Source: Silurus meridionalis | Lineage: Eukaryota; Chordata; Actinopteri; Siluriformes; Siluridae | NCBI RefSeq assembly: GCF_014805685.1 | Contig: NC_060893.1 | Location: forward strand, 13,669,773 to 13,733,772 | DNA length: 64,000 nucleotides | Direction: 5' to 3' | Shown here: one piece after another, positions 21,601 to 35,222 of the stretch | Numbering within the stretch: position 1 is the stretch's first letter | Layout: every line of letters starts with the position of its first letter | The notes under the pieces: generated by a model | The model's database searches: none | Told to the model about the DNA's origin: nothing | What the model saw: only the letters and a program-made list of their open reading frames with translations | Translations under genes and position numbers: made by a program

Positions 21601-24600
21601 ATATCTCTCTGTATAATAGGCAAAGCCGGTGGCAGGGGTGGGCAGGGGTTGGCTTAGTAAAAGATTCATTTTATATTTTAGTCAATGGGAAAAATAACCA
21701 AGAAAATAACCAACATTATTTCTAACTTGTGATTGGGGGGATGCCAGACACGAATCTCCATCCCAGCAGCACAGAATAATTTTTTTACCACTTTCCTTAC
21801 GCGCCTTTCGTTACACGTTTATAAGCTTTAGCTCCATACTGCCTTTTTTGAAAGTTTGTATACTTTTCTCAGTTTGTGATTGTTGTGCAGCAGCTAATGA
21901 ATGCTTGTTTAACTGACATTACATTTTGATTACACTTTATTTAACTGCCGTTACGAAGTGTGTCAAACAAGTCATTCATAAGAAAACAACTGATGGCACC
22001 TGTATTCATAGCACTAAATAATAATTTTATCGTTAATCATAAATATAATAATATATTATGTGTCAGACAGTCAATGGTATGCAAAATCATGACCCTACTA
22101 AACAGCTACTTAACTTACAATATTTAGCAATCAAATATTTATTTATAAACCATTGGACATTCATTTCAAAGCTGACAGCCTGCAGGTTTCTTACCTTCAC
22201 CACCTTCTTCCATATGGATAAACTTTTTGTTCTGATCTCAGCAAGTCTGGGCAAACTACTGAGTAGGCACCGATTAGATGCTGCATTTGTATGATGTCAT
22301 CATGTAGACTTCTTACATAGTATTTTACAGTATTTTAAAACTACAAAAATACAAAACACTAAAGTATTTTGATACGAAATATAAAGCCATTTTAATCAAC
22401 CCTATCAAATAAAATTGCTAAAATCCTATTTTATATTTGAAATACATATGTGAAATATATGTATCATAAATACTGCCCAACCCTGAGTTTACCGTCCACA
22501 AGCACTGCTCCTACTTAATCCTCAACAAGTGCCCCAAAGCATTAACCCATCTCCTGGTTGTTTCAGCCTCAGTTAAGACCTGGGAATTGGTGTCTTCAGC
22601 ATTCTGTGAGAGTTCTTTCTTCACAGTGACAAAAATCCTAAACCACTATGTTGCATAATAGAGGAATTTAGAGATCTTGGCCCATGATTGATCCATAACA
22701 AATAATTTAGACATGAATGGATTCGGAAGGATTTTTGCTACGTGAAACAGGAGACTAATGCTGTAAATAGATAGATGGATGAACACAACAAAAGCTAGAC
22801 AGAAAAGAGGGAAATATAACTGATAAACAATACAAATTTTAAAGTTTCAGGTTGCTGATGGTTATAAAGTAATAAAGAGAGGAAATTAATATTTTTTTTC
22901 TTTTATTAAAAAAAATCTTCTGATAGTGTTAATTAATACAAAAAAGGAAACTTTTTATATAATGATGTGATTTTGTACTGAAGTTTGAAAATATGCTTGA
23001 TAAGTTAATTTAGGATATAATTTTAATTAATAACTAACCTGATCCTATAAAAACAAGACTTATGGAGTTTAACTTAAGTTACAACGTAACAACATAAGTT
23101 TGTAGTTGTTTTCATTATCACTCATTAGTTATATTAGATTTTTTTTTGATTTTGTAAATATTAGTTATTGAGAGAACTGAATGTTAAGTGTTGGGGTCAC
23201 TAACACTGATTGCCCACCTTATTATTATTCTATAGTATGCAGACAAGTTTAATGATTCATAATTTCCCATAGGAACATTGTTTTTGTGGATGTTCTGGCC
23301 CAGTTTTAATTCTGCCATTTGTGACCATGGAGATGGTCAGCAAAGAGCAGCCATTAACACCTACCTGTCTCTGGCTGCCACTGTCCTCACCACCGTTGCC
23401 ATCTCAAGCCTGTTTCAAAAGCATGGAAAACTGGATATGGTAATGGGCCTTTTTTGTCTTTTTTTATATACAGCTTTGGGTCCTAAACCAATATTTTAAA
23501 TTGGTTCATGTTCATTAATTAGTTTATATTATGTGTTATTTTGACGTAGCTCTGATCAGTTTATTTATTTTAATAGGGTTGAACTGGTTATAAAAGATCC
23601 TCCTTTTTAAACTGCTAGATGTACAGTGCTTTAAACCATTCATTCACAGGATAGGATTACTTCCGTGTATCTGCGCGATACAGAACACCCTTGTTTCTAA
23701 GGTCGCCTCATTAGGCAATGATAATCATCACTTGCTTACAGTGCAGTGGTGGTACTATAGGGCTATAACACATCAACTGATTAGAAATGGAGGTTCATTA
23801 AGATTTACATTTTTAACAACTGTTTGCTAGGTGTAAGATATTGTCACTTGTTGGTCCACTCAGAAAAAAAGGGTCAACTATAACTACTATCATGAACAGG
23901 ATGTCATTGTGCACTCAAGAATGTTTAAGTGTTTATTGAGAAATGCAGTTTACATGTATTGTTATATTTATGTGCAAAAACAATTGAGCATACGTAAAGT
24001 GTTATGAATAAATGCAGATAAATAAATATAGATAAATCACATAAATCCACATAAATGGAAGGTTGCATACAGTATATAACAAAGGTTCTACAATTACATA
24101 CGAACACTGGTGTCCTTGCCATGTGCTAATAGTAAAGTCATCACTTTATAATAGTGACCTTTATGAATCTCATTAACCTGAACGACCAAAGAGTGCAGAG
24201 TGAACGCCCTGTCAGCAAACCAATCGTCTTCCACTCAAATTCCCATTAGCCATCAGATTAATGATTTCTGCACAGTAAGGAAACCACACAAGAATCTCCA
24301 CTAGTTCCAAGAAAAGTCACCTTTGCTGGAGTCTTATATCTTAAAATCAAGTGTAATTTCATTGTGCAGTAAAACCATGCCCTTACATACTCAGGTACAT
24401 TTGCTTTGTCTCCAGGTGCACATTCAGAATTCCACCCTGGCTGGTGGTGTTGCTGTAGGAACAGCTGCTGAGTTCATGCTAATGCCATATGGCTCTCTGA
24501 TAGTAGGATTCTGCTGTGGTCTCATCTCCACACTGGGCTACATTTACCTCTCAGTAAGAGCTGCTTATACATTTTAAAATAAATTAAGGTAACGTAATTA

Positions 24601-26033
24601 TCCTTGTTGTGGTACCAATATATCAGTGTGTAATCGCTGTTGGAAAAAGACATTTAACAATCTAATTAAGAATGTTGTTTACAAAACCAAATTGGCCATA
24701 TGGACAGTCAAAATAGTGATTTAATTCATAATTTTGTCTTCCAGCCCTATTTGGAGAAAAAGTTAAAGATCCAGGACACATGTGGTATCCATAACCTGCA
24801 TGGAATGCCTGGTGTTATAGGGGGAATTGTGGGAGCTATCACAGCTGCTGCTGCTTCTGTACCTGTATATGGTGAAGAGGGGTATGTCCAGGTCGCAAGA
24901 GCCACATATACATTTCATACATTATGTCTAAATGTGAATTCCTTACAAGGTTTGTTTGAATAAACTAAACATGCATACACATTGAAGTAACATTTTCTCA
25001 ATTTTGGTGTGTTTGTGATATCAGGTTGTGGTATACTGCATTATTTATGACTTTTTGCATTGAAAGCACTCGTGTGAAAGATTAGGTTTCATATTGTTAG
25101 TGTCATTTATTTGTTCCTTTTTTACAGGTTGATAAACACATTTGACTTTACGGGCTCATTCAAAAACAGATCTCCAGCTGTCCAAGGTGGCTACCAGGCA
25201 GCTGCAATGTGTGTCGCTATATGCTTTGGAATAGGAGGTGGAATATTTGTGGGTACGAGTATAACAGAATTATAAACTAGAATATATACTTATTTATACT
25301 TCTTATATAGTCTTATACACTTTCTTTCTGAAAGTGAATTAAATATATATCGATTTTACACATTTTCAGAAACAGAAGTTATACATGAAATTTGTCCTGC
25401 ACAAAGACAATAATAAAAGGCGGGAATAACAAAAATGTTTAGAAAAGACATTTTCATGAGAAAAGATTTGGTATTGTCAACAGATTCACCTTAATTAATA
25501 AAGGTTACAATAGCAGTTTATTCGGTATAGAGTACATTGCTACATCTGGACATAAATGGCTGATCTTAACTTTCTTCCAAATAGTGGCATGCTGCATATA
25601 ATGGAACAGTGTTCCTCTTATTACAGGCCTAATCCTGAGGATGCCCATATGGGGGTCTGTAACAGACGACAACTGTTTTGACGACAGTGTCTACTGGGAG
25701 GTGAGATTTTACACAATTCAACCAGAAAAATGCGACTGCACCTAAAGAATGCAAATTATCTGCCAGCCTGTGATTTCAGTGATTTGTTATCTGAATAGAG
25801 CTCACTTTTCACCGCCCCATAGTAACCAACAGCACCTTTAGTGAAGGTAACCTTAACTAAGCATTTTAGCTGTGTACATGCCCACATGGCCCTCATCAGA
25901 TGTGTCTGGTGTATGTTATTATTTATATGTAATTGCTTAGAGAACTTAAAGAGTTTAAACTCTATGATTCTTGGAAACATGAGGGTGAGAAAGCTGAGGG
26001 AAGAGACACCTCAAAGTCGCATTTTTAACCTGT

Positions 26034-26101
<68 letters not shown>

Positions 26102-27118
26102 CTTGTTTATGTATTTGTCAGTGTATATGGACAAATGTATTTTTAGATTAAATTAATCTGTACGGTATGTTTAGGTGCCTGATAAGGAGGAACCAGCTCC
26201 ACCTGTTCTAGAGTATAACAATCACATGGCAAGCAACAAGAATGTGTGAGTTTTAAACATTTATTAAACATTAGACTGAGAAAAGAAATGAAAATGAATA
26301 GTCTTTATTACAAACTAAAATTTATTTAGCATTTAGTTTAACTATACATGGGAACAGTATTCCAATTCAATTTCCATGATCTCCTAAAATTGTTGTGTTA
26401 TAATTTTTAAACTTCTTTTTCCTATCCTTGCTTGCTAGGTAACAAATTACTTGAAACAAACTTGATTAGAATGCTAACAGCATAGCACTTTTTTATACTG
26501 CAATAAACTGATATAGGCTTTCTTCTAAATAATAGAAATAAAAAAAAGAAAATAAAAAATTTTAAGGAGTAAATAATTCACATTCACATAAAATTAAATA
26601 AATGTAATATTAAATTACAAAGTCTAATTAGTAAAGTATTATACTCACTTGGTCACTGTCATATCGAAACAACACACACTGCAGTAATTTACATTGTTTA
26701 TGAAATCTAGATTAATAAAAAGTTTATGAATATTCATTTCCAATTAAAAAGATTTGCCTTTAAATTAAAATTAGTTTGTCTCGTTGTTTGTGTACTGGTT
26801 TTATTATGAATAACTGTATCCTCCATTTGTTTACTTTTACTTTAGATTAACTTTATGAATAAGAACAGTATCAGTTAGTTTATGACAAACTACAACCAAA
26901 TAATGGCTTTAAGAATCCTTTACTAAACAACCTTTTCTAATATAAAATGAAAATGGATGTATTAATGTAATATATTAAGCTCTTAATATATAACGGCTAA
27001 AGGCCACAAGGTGGCGCAACCATACCATCATGACTTGACAGAGCTCCTTTGGAAGGCAACCTACAGTTTCTCTGCATTTCACAGGACGGAAACACGCTTC
27101 ACTGTGGAACAGAGCTAA
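15672..27118 (+). CDS. rhcg: Rh family C glycoprotein, ammonia channel, complete
   Basis: Rhcg is a membrane channel for NH3/ammonium; in fish it works in gill and skin ammonia excretion. Exons: 15672-15888, 20539-20731, 21175-21325, 21440-21587, 23273-23439, 24416-24553, 24745-24881, 25128-25252, 25627-25700, 26175-26245 and 27085-27118, giving 484 residues in consistent phase. Seen: an Rh-type first membrane segment (about 22-41), an extracellular loop with N-glycosylation site N58-I-T, SINADFC-like block NLINADFC, the pore twin histidines H198 (IHTFGAYYG) and H357 (NLHGMPG), and a short charged cytoplasmic tail ending FTVEQS. The start MGNC is in the expected place just before the first membrane segment. 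Intron 1 (4.65 kb) holds the palindromic triplication at 18812-18995; intron 4 (1.7 kb) shows nothing recognisable. Which fish rhcg paralogue this is cannot be decided here. Confidence 0.95.
18812..18995. repeat. Forward-reverse-forward triplication with perfect inverted arms
   Basis: A 51-base segment at 18812-18862 recurs identically at 18920-18970. Between them, 18863-18919 is the exact reverse complement of 18939-18995 (57 bases, 19-base spacer). The arrangement can fold into a long hairpin and has no transposon features. Confidence 0.95.
19060..19215. mobile_element. Worn fish interspersed repeat fragment
   Basis: The order GGGCAGGGCAGTGGAAAGC, AATTGCTCCAGGGTTC, CCTGAGCTTGGGTTAATGTCT, GTGCAGAGTTTGGTCATGTT and GGGGTTTTTCTGTTTCCCC follows a repeat very common in fish genomes (columns, lines and a shopping-list style tail of CTCCGGTTTCCCC). 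It is degraded. The family name is not known to me. Confidence 0.4.
26037..26097. repeat. (TG)n microsatellite in rhcg intron 9
   Basis: A run of about 30 TG units between rhcg exons 9 and 10. It opens a spurious frame of Cys-Val repeats. Confidence 0.98.
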
Positions 27119-27735
27119 TTCTGGAAGACCAACATGCTACCATCAATGACTGCGAATTCAGTGACCACGTTTTCTTTCTAAAAATTACATTATAGGTGGA
27201 TCTATATTATATAATCTTTTATGATGACCACTTATTAGATTGGCCATATACTGTATGTGTACTTATGTTAATTTGGTTTTATTGCACATCACACCCAGAT
27301 TTCCTTATCAAACACTAAAGTGAAGCAGTGTTGGAAAGGGAAGTGTTTTTAAAATGTTATTTCATATACAGAGGTGGGTCATAGCCTAAATAAAGGATTG
27401 CCCTCTTCAGTATTTCATTATAACTTTCCTTCTCACTGAACAGTTTTTAAGAGGGAAATTGCAAATGTTTGTACTTACTTGCAAACTGTCTCTGCATTTT
27501 TAATGGTATTGTTTTTCATGGGTTGAACCAGACTATGTCCTTTTAGTGCTTAGCATGTCGTGCGACATTTCTCCTTCACAGTGGCCATAAAGATGTTCAA
27601 AAATAAATCACTTTTTTTACAGTACAAATACAGAAAGGCTTCATATCCTACTTCAGACTGTTCGATCAAGCTAAATTCACATTCAAACTTTCAAATGATT
27701 GTTTAGATGAAATTCAGTAGATAAATAGTTGTTAG

Positions 27736-27805
<70 letters not shown>

Positions 27806-28200
27806 AGATATTAGATTAGATTAGTTTTATTTATTTGCCCAAGAGAAAAATAGAATCCAGTTTTCATAATATTATTTGAATGCTAAAAATGTGTGATAAC
27901 AACCCAAGATATTTCTTTACATTTTAATTTCCTGTTTTGAATTATATTTATACCTCCATATAGTTTAATGTAATTTAAGTTAAATCTATAATCAATGTAA
28001 GTTTTTAAATAATCAGTGACAATATTATTCATGTTTTATGTTGTTTATGATTTTAGTTTAATAATAAAAAAATGTTCAGTCTATTTCACTGACCTTGCTG
28101 AGACACAGTCTTTCCTTGCCTTGTATAAGGTTCCATCTCTGTTTTTTTTCTTCACTCATGCTCATGGTTTTGTAAATAAAAGCTCTTATCAATATTTTTG
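27119..28200 (+). other. Probable rhcg 3' UTR
   Basis: The region after the rhcg stop contains AATAAA hexamers at 27389-27394, 27602-27607 and 28175-28180. The last is followed by a GT-rich stretch and is a good candidate for a distal poly(A) site. A (TA)n microsatellite occupies about 27737-27802. Which site is used cannot be told from the sequence. Confidence 0.45.
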
Positions 28201-28910
28201 TGGTTTCAGTGTGGTGTCAAGATATTTATGAGTGTAATAAGGTCATTTATGAGACTAAATGCAGCAATTTTACTGTATGTTTGAGATTAAATATAAACTT
28301 AATCAAATTAATATATGCAGGCTGAATGGATAATTAAAGAGCAAAGGAAATATATAAACATTAATGCTGCTACAGGTCTCTGTGGTATGGTTAGTATTTC
28401 ATAGCAGTTTATTAAAAATTCCTTTATATACATTTACTGACTATTTGGCCTCAAAATGAGGGAAAGTTCATGACCTTTGCATGTGGAGGTCAACGGGATG
28501 ATGTGAGAGATGACCATGCCACATGCCACTTTGATCATGCTTCCTAATGCAATAGACCATAGGTCATTAAGTTCAAGGTTTAAAACGATGTAACGCATAG
28601 CATTAGTGATACACAATAACGACAAATATGTACTTTGTTCATGGTATTATTGTTTTGTTTTGTTTTGTTACAGCCGATTGCAATGAAAATATGCAGTGAT
28701 TCATATCTATTTGATTAATAAGGAATAATCAAACCATTCAATAACCATTCAATATTGTAGCTCATAGCTCCCAGGTTCAAATCTTACGATTATCAATTTC
28801 TCTTATGGACTAATCCTGTAGAATTTTCCACTGAAAACAGTAAGGAAACCAGACAGTAATGTATCTCTACAGGAGGTCTGGGTGTAAAGCACTCTGATCT
28901 CAGGACTCAT

Positions 28911-29600
28911 GTGAGCAGAGAAAGCGCTCTAATTAACTGCTTCTGGGGTACCGTGGAGAAGAGGAGAAGGAACAAACCCCATTTTTTTTACGCTCCAATA
29001 CATCTGTCCCCACCTCCTGTGTATTCAGGTCCTTCCCCTCCGCTCCCCACCCCGCAGGGCCTCTCTCATCTTATGTTTATTCATTTGCCACTTAAAAGCC
29101 GGACACAGCACCCTGTTAAAACTAAATCAAGCCCCTTTCATGACATGATCCTTTTGCCAAAGCTGAAAAGGCCCCAGTCTGAGGGGGGTCTGACCCTGAG
29201 GACACTGAGCCAGGAGAAGGGGGACAACTTGATGTTGTGTTCACCAAAAAAGCCAGTACTGTCTGCCCCGCTGGTGATTAAGGCAGCCAATAGTGTGGAG
29301 AGAGAGAGACAGCGGCGGGAACTCAGAGGAGGAGTGTGGGAGATTAAGCCTGTCACGCCCATTCAGAAAGAGAGGGGACAGGAGGGATAAAGAAGGCAAA
29401 GAGCGTTAAAAGAGGGGAAGGAGGGAAGTAAGAGCTCTTTTCATAGCTGATGACTGATTGCCTGTCTGGACCAGCTCTCTGGGTTGATTGACAACCGTGC
29501 TGAGCCAAAGGGTGGGAAAGTGGGAAAGCGTACTTGGGCGGAGTTGTTAGTGTGTGAGAAACGTTTTTGGAGAGGGGGTCTAGTGTACAATGTGCATGCT
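28911..29600. promoter_or_regulatory. GC-rich island in gene desert, possible conserved enhancer
   Basis: This block is compositionally complex and GC-richer than the AT-rich DNA on both sides. A 159-codon + strand frame (28911-29390) is open, but has no start context, no splice sites that extend it, no recognisable domain and a low-complexity Pro/Ser content, so I do not call it a gene. Position between rhcg and mir-9 suits a distal regulatory element. This is inference. Confidence 0.3.
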
Positions 29601-30813
29601 AAACACTAGTTACAATACACACACTAACACTGGCTCAGCTTTTTGTTAAAAACAGAAATGTGACCTGTTGTTTAATTAGTAATGTAAAAAGTATATACTG
29701 CAGAATAAGATTAATGTAAAATTAAATTTTTGGACATATGCATTCCCATCATGATCATAAATGAAATTTATAAATGTAGTTAATGTTTGGATCTTAATCT
29801 TATCATATGTTTATCACACGGAGCTCAAATATATAGGAACCAAAGGACATGATTCTGTTAAGATATTATGGGCTTTAAAGCCTTGTGCACTGCCCATGTT
29901 AACTGCCCTATAAACCCAGAGGAAGTCCATAAACTCCTCTATAACCTGAATAGAGTTCATCAGTTGCCTATCATCAATGCTGTACAACTCTTTTTTTGCC
30001 TATAAAGATTGAACGGTTTGAATAACCAATGCCTAGACCAGCACTTGTTCATTCACCAGTCTTCCATTAATGATCTGCACTTATCAGTGTTTCCAATCTC
30101 ATATTTGAATAATAAAATATGCACTTTATATGACTTCTCAAATCATAAGGATATGCCTAACATTTTCAAAGGTTAACCTGTTTGTGCTATTTTTATCTGC
30201 TTTTAATTATATGTAGAGGGCATCCTGACCCAGAACAGCTAAAATCCTTATTAGAAAATATTCAAAATACACCACCCCATACTACATTTGCTGCATGTTA
30301 AATTACACTGCAAAACTTCTGTATGATGTTTAAGTTCTACATACCTATATCCTACACTTTTTGCTCTTCTGAAGAAATATATAACCCATTTAATGAGTAT
30401 TTTGCTCATCTCAGGGATCACTCCCAACTCTGGCTAAAAGGCATTCTGTACTTGCCAAGCCTGAAGTTTAGATTTAATTTTATATTTAAAATATTACATT
30501 TTGGATGTGTTAAACAACACAGCACCATTTACATCAACTCTTCAGTTTATCAGTGATTGAAAATACCAGAACGACTGGGTTGTGCCTGTGAAGACTACAT
30601 TTGTTGTTAAAAAAAACAATAAATCAATATGAACATCAAAGATCGATTTATGGGAGAAGAGCAATCCATTATTAGGCTGGAGAAAGGGGGAAATTCTATC
30701 AGATTTTTACTGGGCATTGGGCATACCATCCAATTGAAAGAGACCACTGGTGTACTAAAGTGCAGAGAGCAAAACAGGTAAAGAAAACATTTAACATTGT
30801 GAAAGCTGTGAAG

Positions 30814-30906
30814 AAAAATGCAGAAACAACAGTAAGTAACATCACCTACAACCTCATACCCAGTCAGGTTGTAGGTGATGTTACTTATTGTCATTTCTGC
30901 ATTTTT
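30814..30906. repeat. Hairpin-forming inverted repeat, 41-base arms
   Basis: Arm 30814-30854 is the reverse complement of 30866-30906 with three differences, one of them a G-U wobble, around an 11-base loop. It could be a MITE remnant, a template-switch product or a small-RNA precursor. Nothing in the sequence decides between them. Confidence 0.85.
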
Positions 30907-32329
30907 CAATCCACTACTGAAACTGTAAGAGCGGAAAAGAGTGGAAAAGATGTTAATGAATGTACTATTGGCTTTAACAAAAGCCTAATGTTTAAAGGCG
31001 ATCTTTTGTCTGAGCCATTGTGTTTGACATTTTCTGTGGTTTTCGTTTTAGAATGCAAAGTTTTAATCATAACAAATCATTACAAACATAAAGATCACAT
31101 TCTAAAGTATTTTATACATTTTACAGTTTTATATATGTGTGTGTATGAAATTACAGTAGGAATGCTAAAACAGTATAATCAACCAAATGCCTACAGTATA
31201 CATTTTATATTTTCTACAGCTCAGTACTGTAATATTTATTATGGTAATAAACTATTGTCCCAAATTACAGTAGGTAAACTGTAGAATCATAGCTTTATGA
31301 TGTTAAATCTAGCTGCCAGTTGTTTATTGTAAATGAACAGGATTTTCTGTTTACAGTGTAAAGGTTAACTGTTCATCAGCAGTAAAAAGAAGTACAGAGA
31401 GGAACCACAAACGTTCTGGACCCAAGATTAACCTCGACCATCTCTGAACTCCAGAGTGATGAAAGTCTAAAGTGTGGAGAAAGAAAGGATCTGCTCATTA
31501 TCCAAACCCTATGAAAATGTTGGCAAATTGTGTTTTAATGATCATCTGCTATTTAAATCGAGCACCGCCCTCTCAATGAACATTTATTTATTCAGAAAAA
31601 ACGTTCCTTCTAATAAGAGTTTTCAACTCAAGATTCAAACACTTTTATTCCTTTGTAGGATCCATTTATCATGCAGGTCTTTGTAAAACTAAATGTTATC
31701 AGAAAATGTTTCCAAACCTAAATTACAGCTAACGTACAGGTATATTGATAGTCTTCTCAGAACATTCTTTCGGTATGAAACTACAGATATCTTGATAGTC
31801 TATCCTATTATCAGAACATTTTAATGCAGCACTAAAATATATGAATAATTATGAATTCATGGGTGTGCGTAAACATATGGTGTGTGCATGTGCCACATCC
31901 TTCAGCCATAAAAAATACTGTGGCAAAGAAATCAGCAATTTCAATCAGCATCTAATAATCAAAAATCCATCAGTCATAGTTGAAATTGAAAGTTGTATAT
32001 TTAAAACATGCCTTAATAGTTACCCAAAAGGATGCTGTAAAGAAGCAAAACGCTGTGTTTGATGCATTAAGAGGTCATTTGCCTGCGTGTTTAGTCTGGT
32101 ATATACATTTTTATTTATTGTTTTCATTTTTGTCGTTTTTGTTGAGTCTAACATTTTCTCTGCCCCGGGACAAAGTGAGCTACGCGGTTGTGTGCTGTAT
32201 TGTTATTATTGTATTATTATTTTGTGTCTGTGTGTGATTCTGTGCCTTATTGATCTTGTGTTGTTTGAATGTCTCAGTAATAGAAAGCCCTTCTGTATGC
32301 CAGCGTCCTCCTGCACCACCTGTCCTACA

Positions 32330-32890
32330 CATGCAGCGCTTTGTGGCTTGTGCACTGCAGGTATCCGCGCGCGCCTTCCCGACTCCGTGTTAAGCGCTCT
32401 TGTCGGAACAGGGGATTAGCTACGATCAGCTAACGGTCTCGCGCAGAGGAGGAGTCTTGAATTATGGGGGTCATTCCCAGAATTTTCGGCTGACAAAGGG
32501 GCAAAACACACACACACACACACACACACTCCTCAATCTTTTCTTCAGTCTCGCCGGGCCTGGTTCCAGTGGCTGGATACCTTTTCAGCGCTCATCATCC
32601 CCTGTTGCTCGCTACAAAGAGCTCGTGTGTGAGCGCGCGCGCCCGTTGCCAGGCGAGTGTGAATGAACAAGTAAAAAAGGGGGGTTGGGGGACAGGGAGG
32701 ACGGGGGGCGGAGCCATGAGCGCGAGACGTCTCTTTTAGCGCGCGGACTGACGTGTGGCCGCGCACGCGGCCCTCGACTGTCTCCGAAACCGCGTGATCT
32801 GCAACGAGCGAGGTCTTAAAACTGTACAGATTAAAATAATTGCATTAAACAATCAATTACAAACTGATTTAGAATACAGGGAGAGTTCAG
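32330..32890. promoter_or_regulatory. Orphan CpG island, candidate alternative promoter
   Basis: CpG-dense sequence with a GC box (GGGGGGCGGAG, about 32703), CGCGCGCC, GTTGCCAGG and GCCGCGCACGCGGCC blocks, broken by a short (CA)n. No coding exon adjoins it. A consensus splice donor (GTTCAG then GTAATA) follows at 32890, so it could be the first exon of an upstream-initiated mir-9 host transcript. That link is inference. Confidence 0.4.
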
Positions 32891-32999
32891 GTAATACTGA
32901 GGCATTAGGTGGGTTGTGCATAATAATCTAATATTCTGAGAACTGAAAGTCAAAGCCGATGTGGATCATGTTGCACTTGATTAAAGTCCCATGATTTGA

Positions 33000-35160
33000 T
33001 GTCACGTCAGTTTAAAAAGGGGGCGTGACCAGCATCCTTAAAAGGAAGTGCATCACGAATTGGTTGTAACAGATAATAAAAAAAAAAGTGTATACATTAA
33101 GTAAAATGTACGATTCAAAACCGTAATAAGCATATAGTTGGTTTACATAAGTTTATAATGTAAACATTTTATAGAGATCATAGATTAACAGTCAGATTTG
33201 GAAATTTGTCACAATATGATTCAGGATAATGATGTTATGAATTAGGTTATAAATCGTTATATTAGGTTATTAAACACGACATTGAGAATGCAGGTACCAT
33301 CCCAATGTGTAATGTGTCATAAATTGCCAAACATGTCATTAAAATGTTTCACTATTTAGGTTTAGGTTTTCAGAAAGATATTACGTATAGAAGATTCTGT
33401 TTTATTTATGATTTAAAATTGTGTAATTTAAAATGTTACATAGATGGAAATTTAAGAAGGACTGTCACAATATATCTGCATTCAGTATATTTCTTTGACT
33501 TTTCAAATAGGAAAAACTATATGAAGGTTGCATGCATGTAAAATTATCTATCACTGTTGAACCCCAAAGAGCATTGGTATAAAAACATATTGTTTCTAAA
33601 CAGATAAGTACATTTAAGGGCATAAAAAAGTTTTAATAGTGTAATGTTTCCAATTCTGATTGTATTTTTTTTTCTTGTAACTTCAGTGACTTCTGAATAT
33701 AAAAAATTATATTTTAGATTATTAGTCAAAAAGTATATTAATCAAATAGACATAAAATAATCCGATGTTAAGTTTACATTCAATATTATTTTTCAGGCCT
33801 AAACAGTGGCATTAAACAGCACACTAAAAGCGTAACAGTTTGAATATTTGGCAACACAATTATTTTATACTGAATATAAATATTCCTGATGCTGTTTGTT
33901 CTACTTAATACTATATTCTCTTAGACACATTCTTAAATGTGCACTTATATGCTGACAGGAGCTGCATTTAACACACACAGTCTTTATTCATTTAGAACAA
34001 GCCAATGTGTTTAATCAGTAATCAGACAATCATCTGTAGGCCTATTAATCCCTTCAATAACCAATCATTATAAATGATTTGATTCAGCAGGTTTTTTTTT
34101 TAGATCTTTTAGTATAAGGGTCCTATGGTGTAAGTGTCTTTTGGGTAAAACTAGATATCTAAAACACTGACATTGTGTAGTTGAAATAAATATTTAAATT
34201 TGCTCCAGACATCTCTTACTGCATGTGGTTTAGAAAGTGGTGTAATTGCGGTACTACCTGGTTCCTGCTTTCATTTTCAGCGTGGGTTTTCCACCTTTAT
34301 CCCACCTCCCAAAGAACATGCAAAAACATAATCTTCCATTGCATAGCATGTTTATCTCACCTGTTTTGGTAAAATAAATCTTCTTAAAATAAATACACAA
34401 TACATTAGTTACATTTGTTTGACTTACATTTGCAATTATACAATCTTTAGGTTTAGGTTATGGATCGTGTATTATTTATCCAGTTGATTTGAAAACAAAT
34501 TAGTTTGCCATTAAGTTAATTCTGATATATCTATGACAACATGGTATATGGGCAATTTTTTAAGATCTTTGAATAACAAATTGATGAAATAGATCCCTTC
34601 ATGTGCCCAATATTGCAACGTGGGTATATGAAAAGTTGAGTTATTGATGGCTATGTTCCAAGGAATCTCATGATAAAACACTGCATGTCTGTAGCTCTAA
34701 ATGCGTTTATGTGTTTTAAAGTCCTATCACACACTAATCTACTGTGTTACTTCGGCAATATTTTAAATTCTTCAAATATTTTGTGGCAAAGATGTCAGAT
34801 AGATATCACAAGAGGACAAAATTGTACATTATTAAAATGTTAGAAACTTGTATTGCCAATTATAGTGAACTAGTGTTTTTGAGGGGTTTTGGGGGGTGAT
34901 AACCTAGAAAAGCAATAAAAAAGAGTTCAACTTAACTTATTAGTACTATTTTGGTTTAAGTCCAACATATAGTAGATTTGATCTGTCAACAAAATGTCTT
35001 CTTCTTCTTTTGTTTTAAGTACTGGATAACATGTACATTATTCTGAAAGATAAAGTGTAAAGTACTGAGAACATGTTTAACTGTGGTGGCTATCCTTTTA
35101 TTCCAATACTGTATTTCTGTGAAATTGTTTCGCAATTAAAAAAATAAGAAATGTACTTGA
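33000..35160. other. AT-rich intergenic stretch, nothing recognised
   Basis: No coding frame, RNA gene or intact mobile element is visible. A fragment at about 34230-34325 (GCGTGGGTTTTCCACC, CCCACCTCCCAAAGAACATG) looks like a worn piece of the common fish repeat also seen at 19060. Confidence 0.4.
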
Positions 35161-35165
35161 AACAC

Positions 35166-35222
35166 ACAAACAAACAAACAAACAAACAAACAAACAAACA
35201 AACAAATAAATAAATAAATAAA
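35166..35222. repeat. (CAAA)n-(TAAA)n microsatellite
   Basis: About ten CAAA units followed by four TAAA units. Confidence 0.97.

Noticed and set aside
25165..25190. Second RE1 in an rhcg coding exon (GCTGTCCAAGGTG)
   Set aside because: Only one half-site fits well; the GGTGCTGAA half is poor, and the sequence is constrained by coding.
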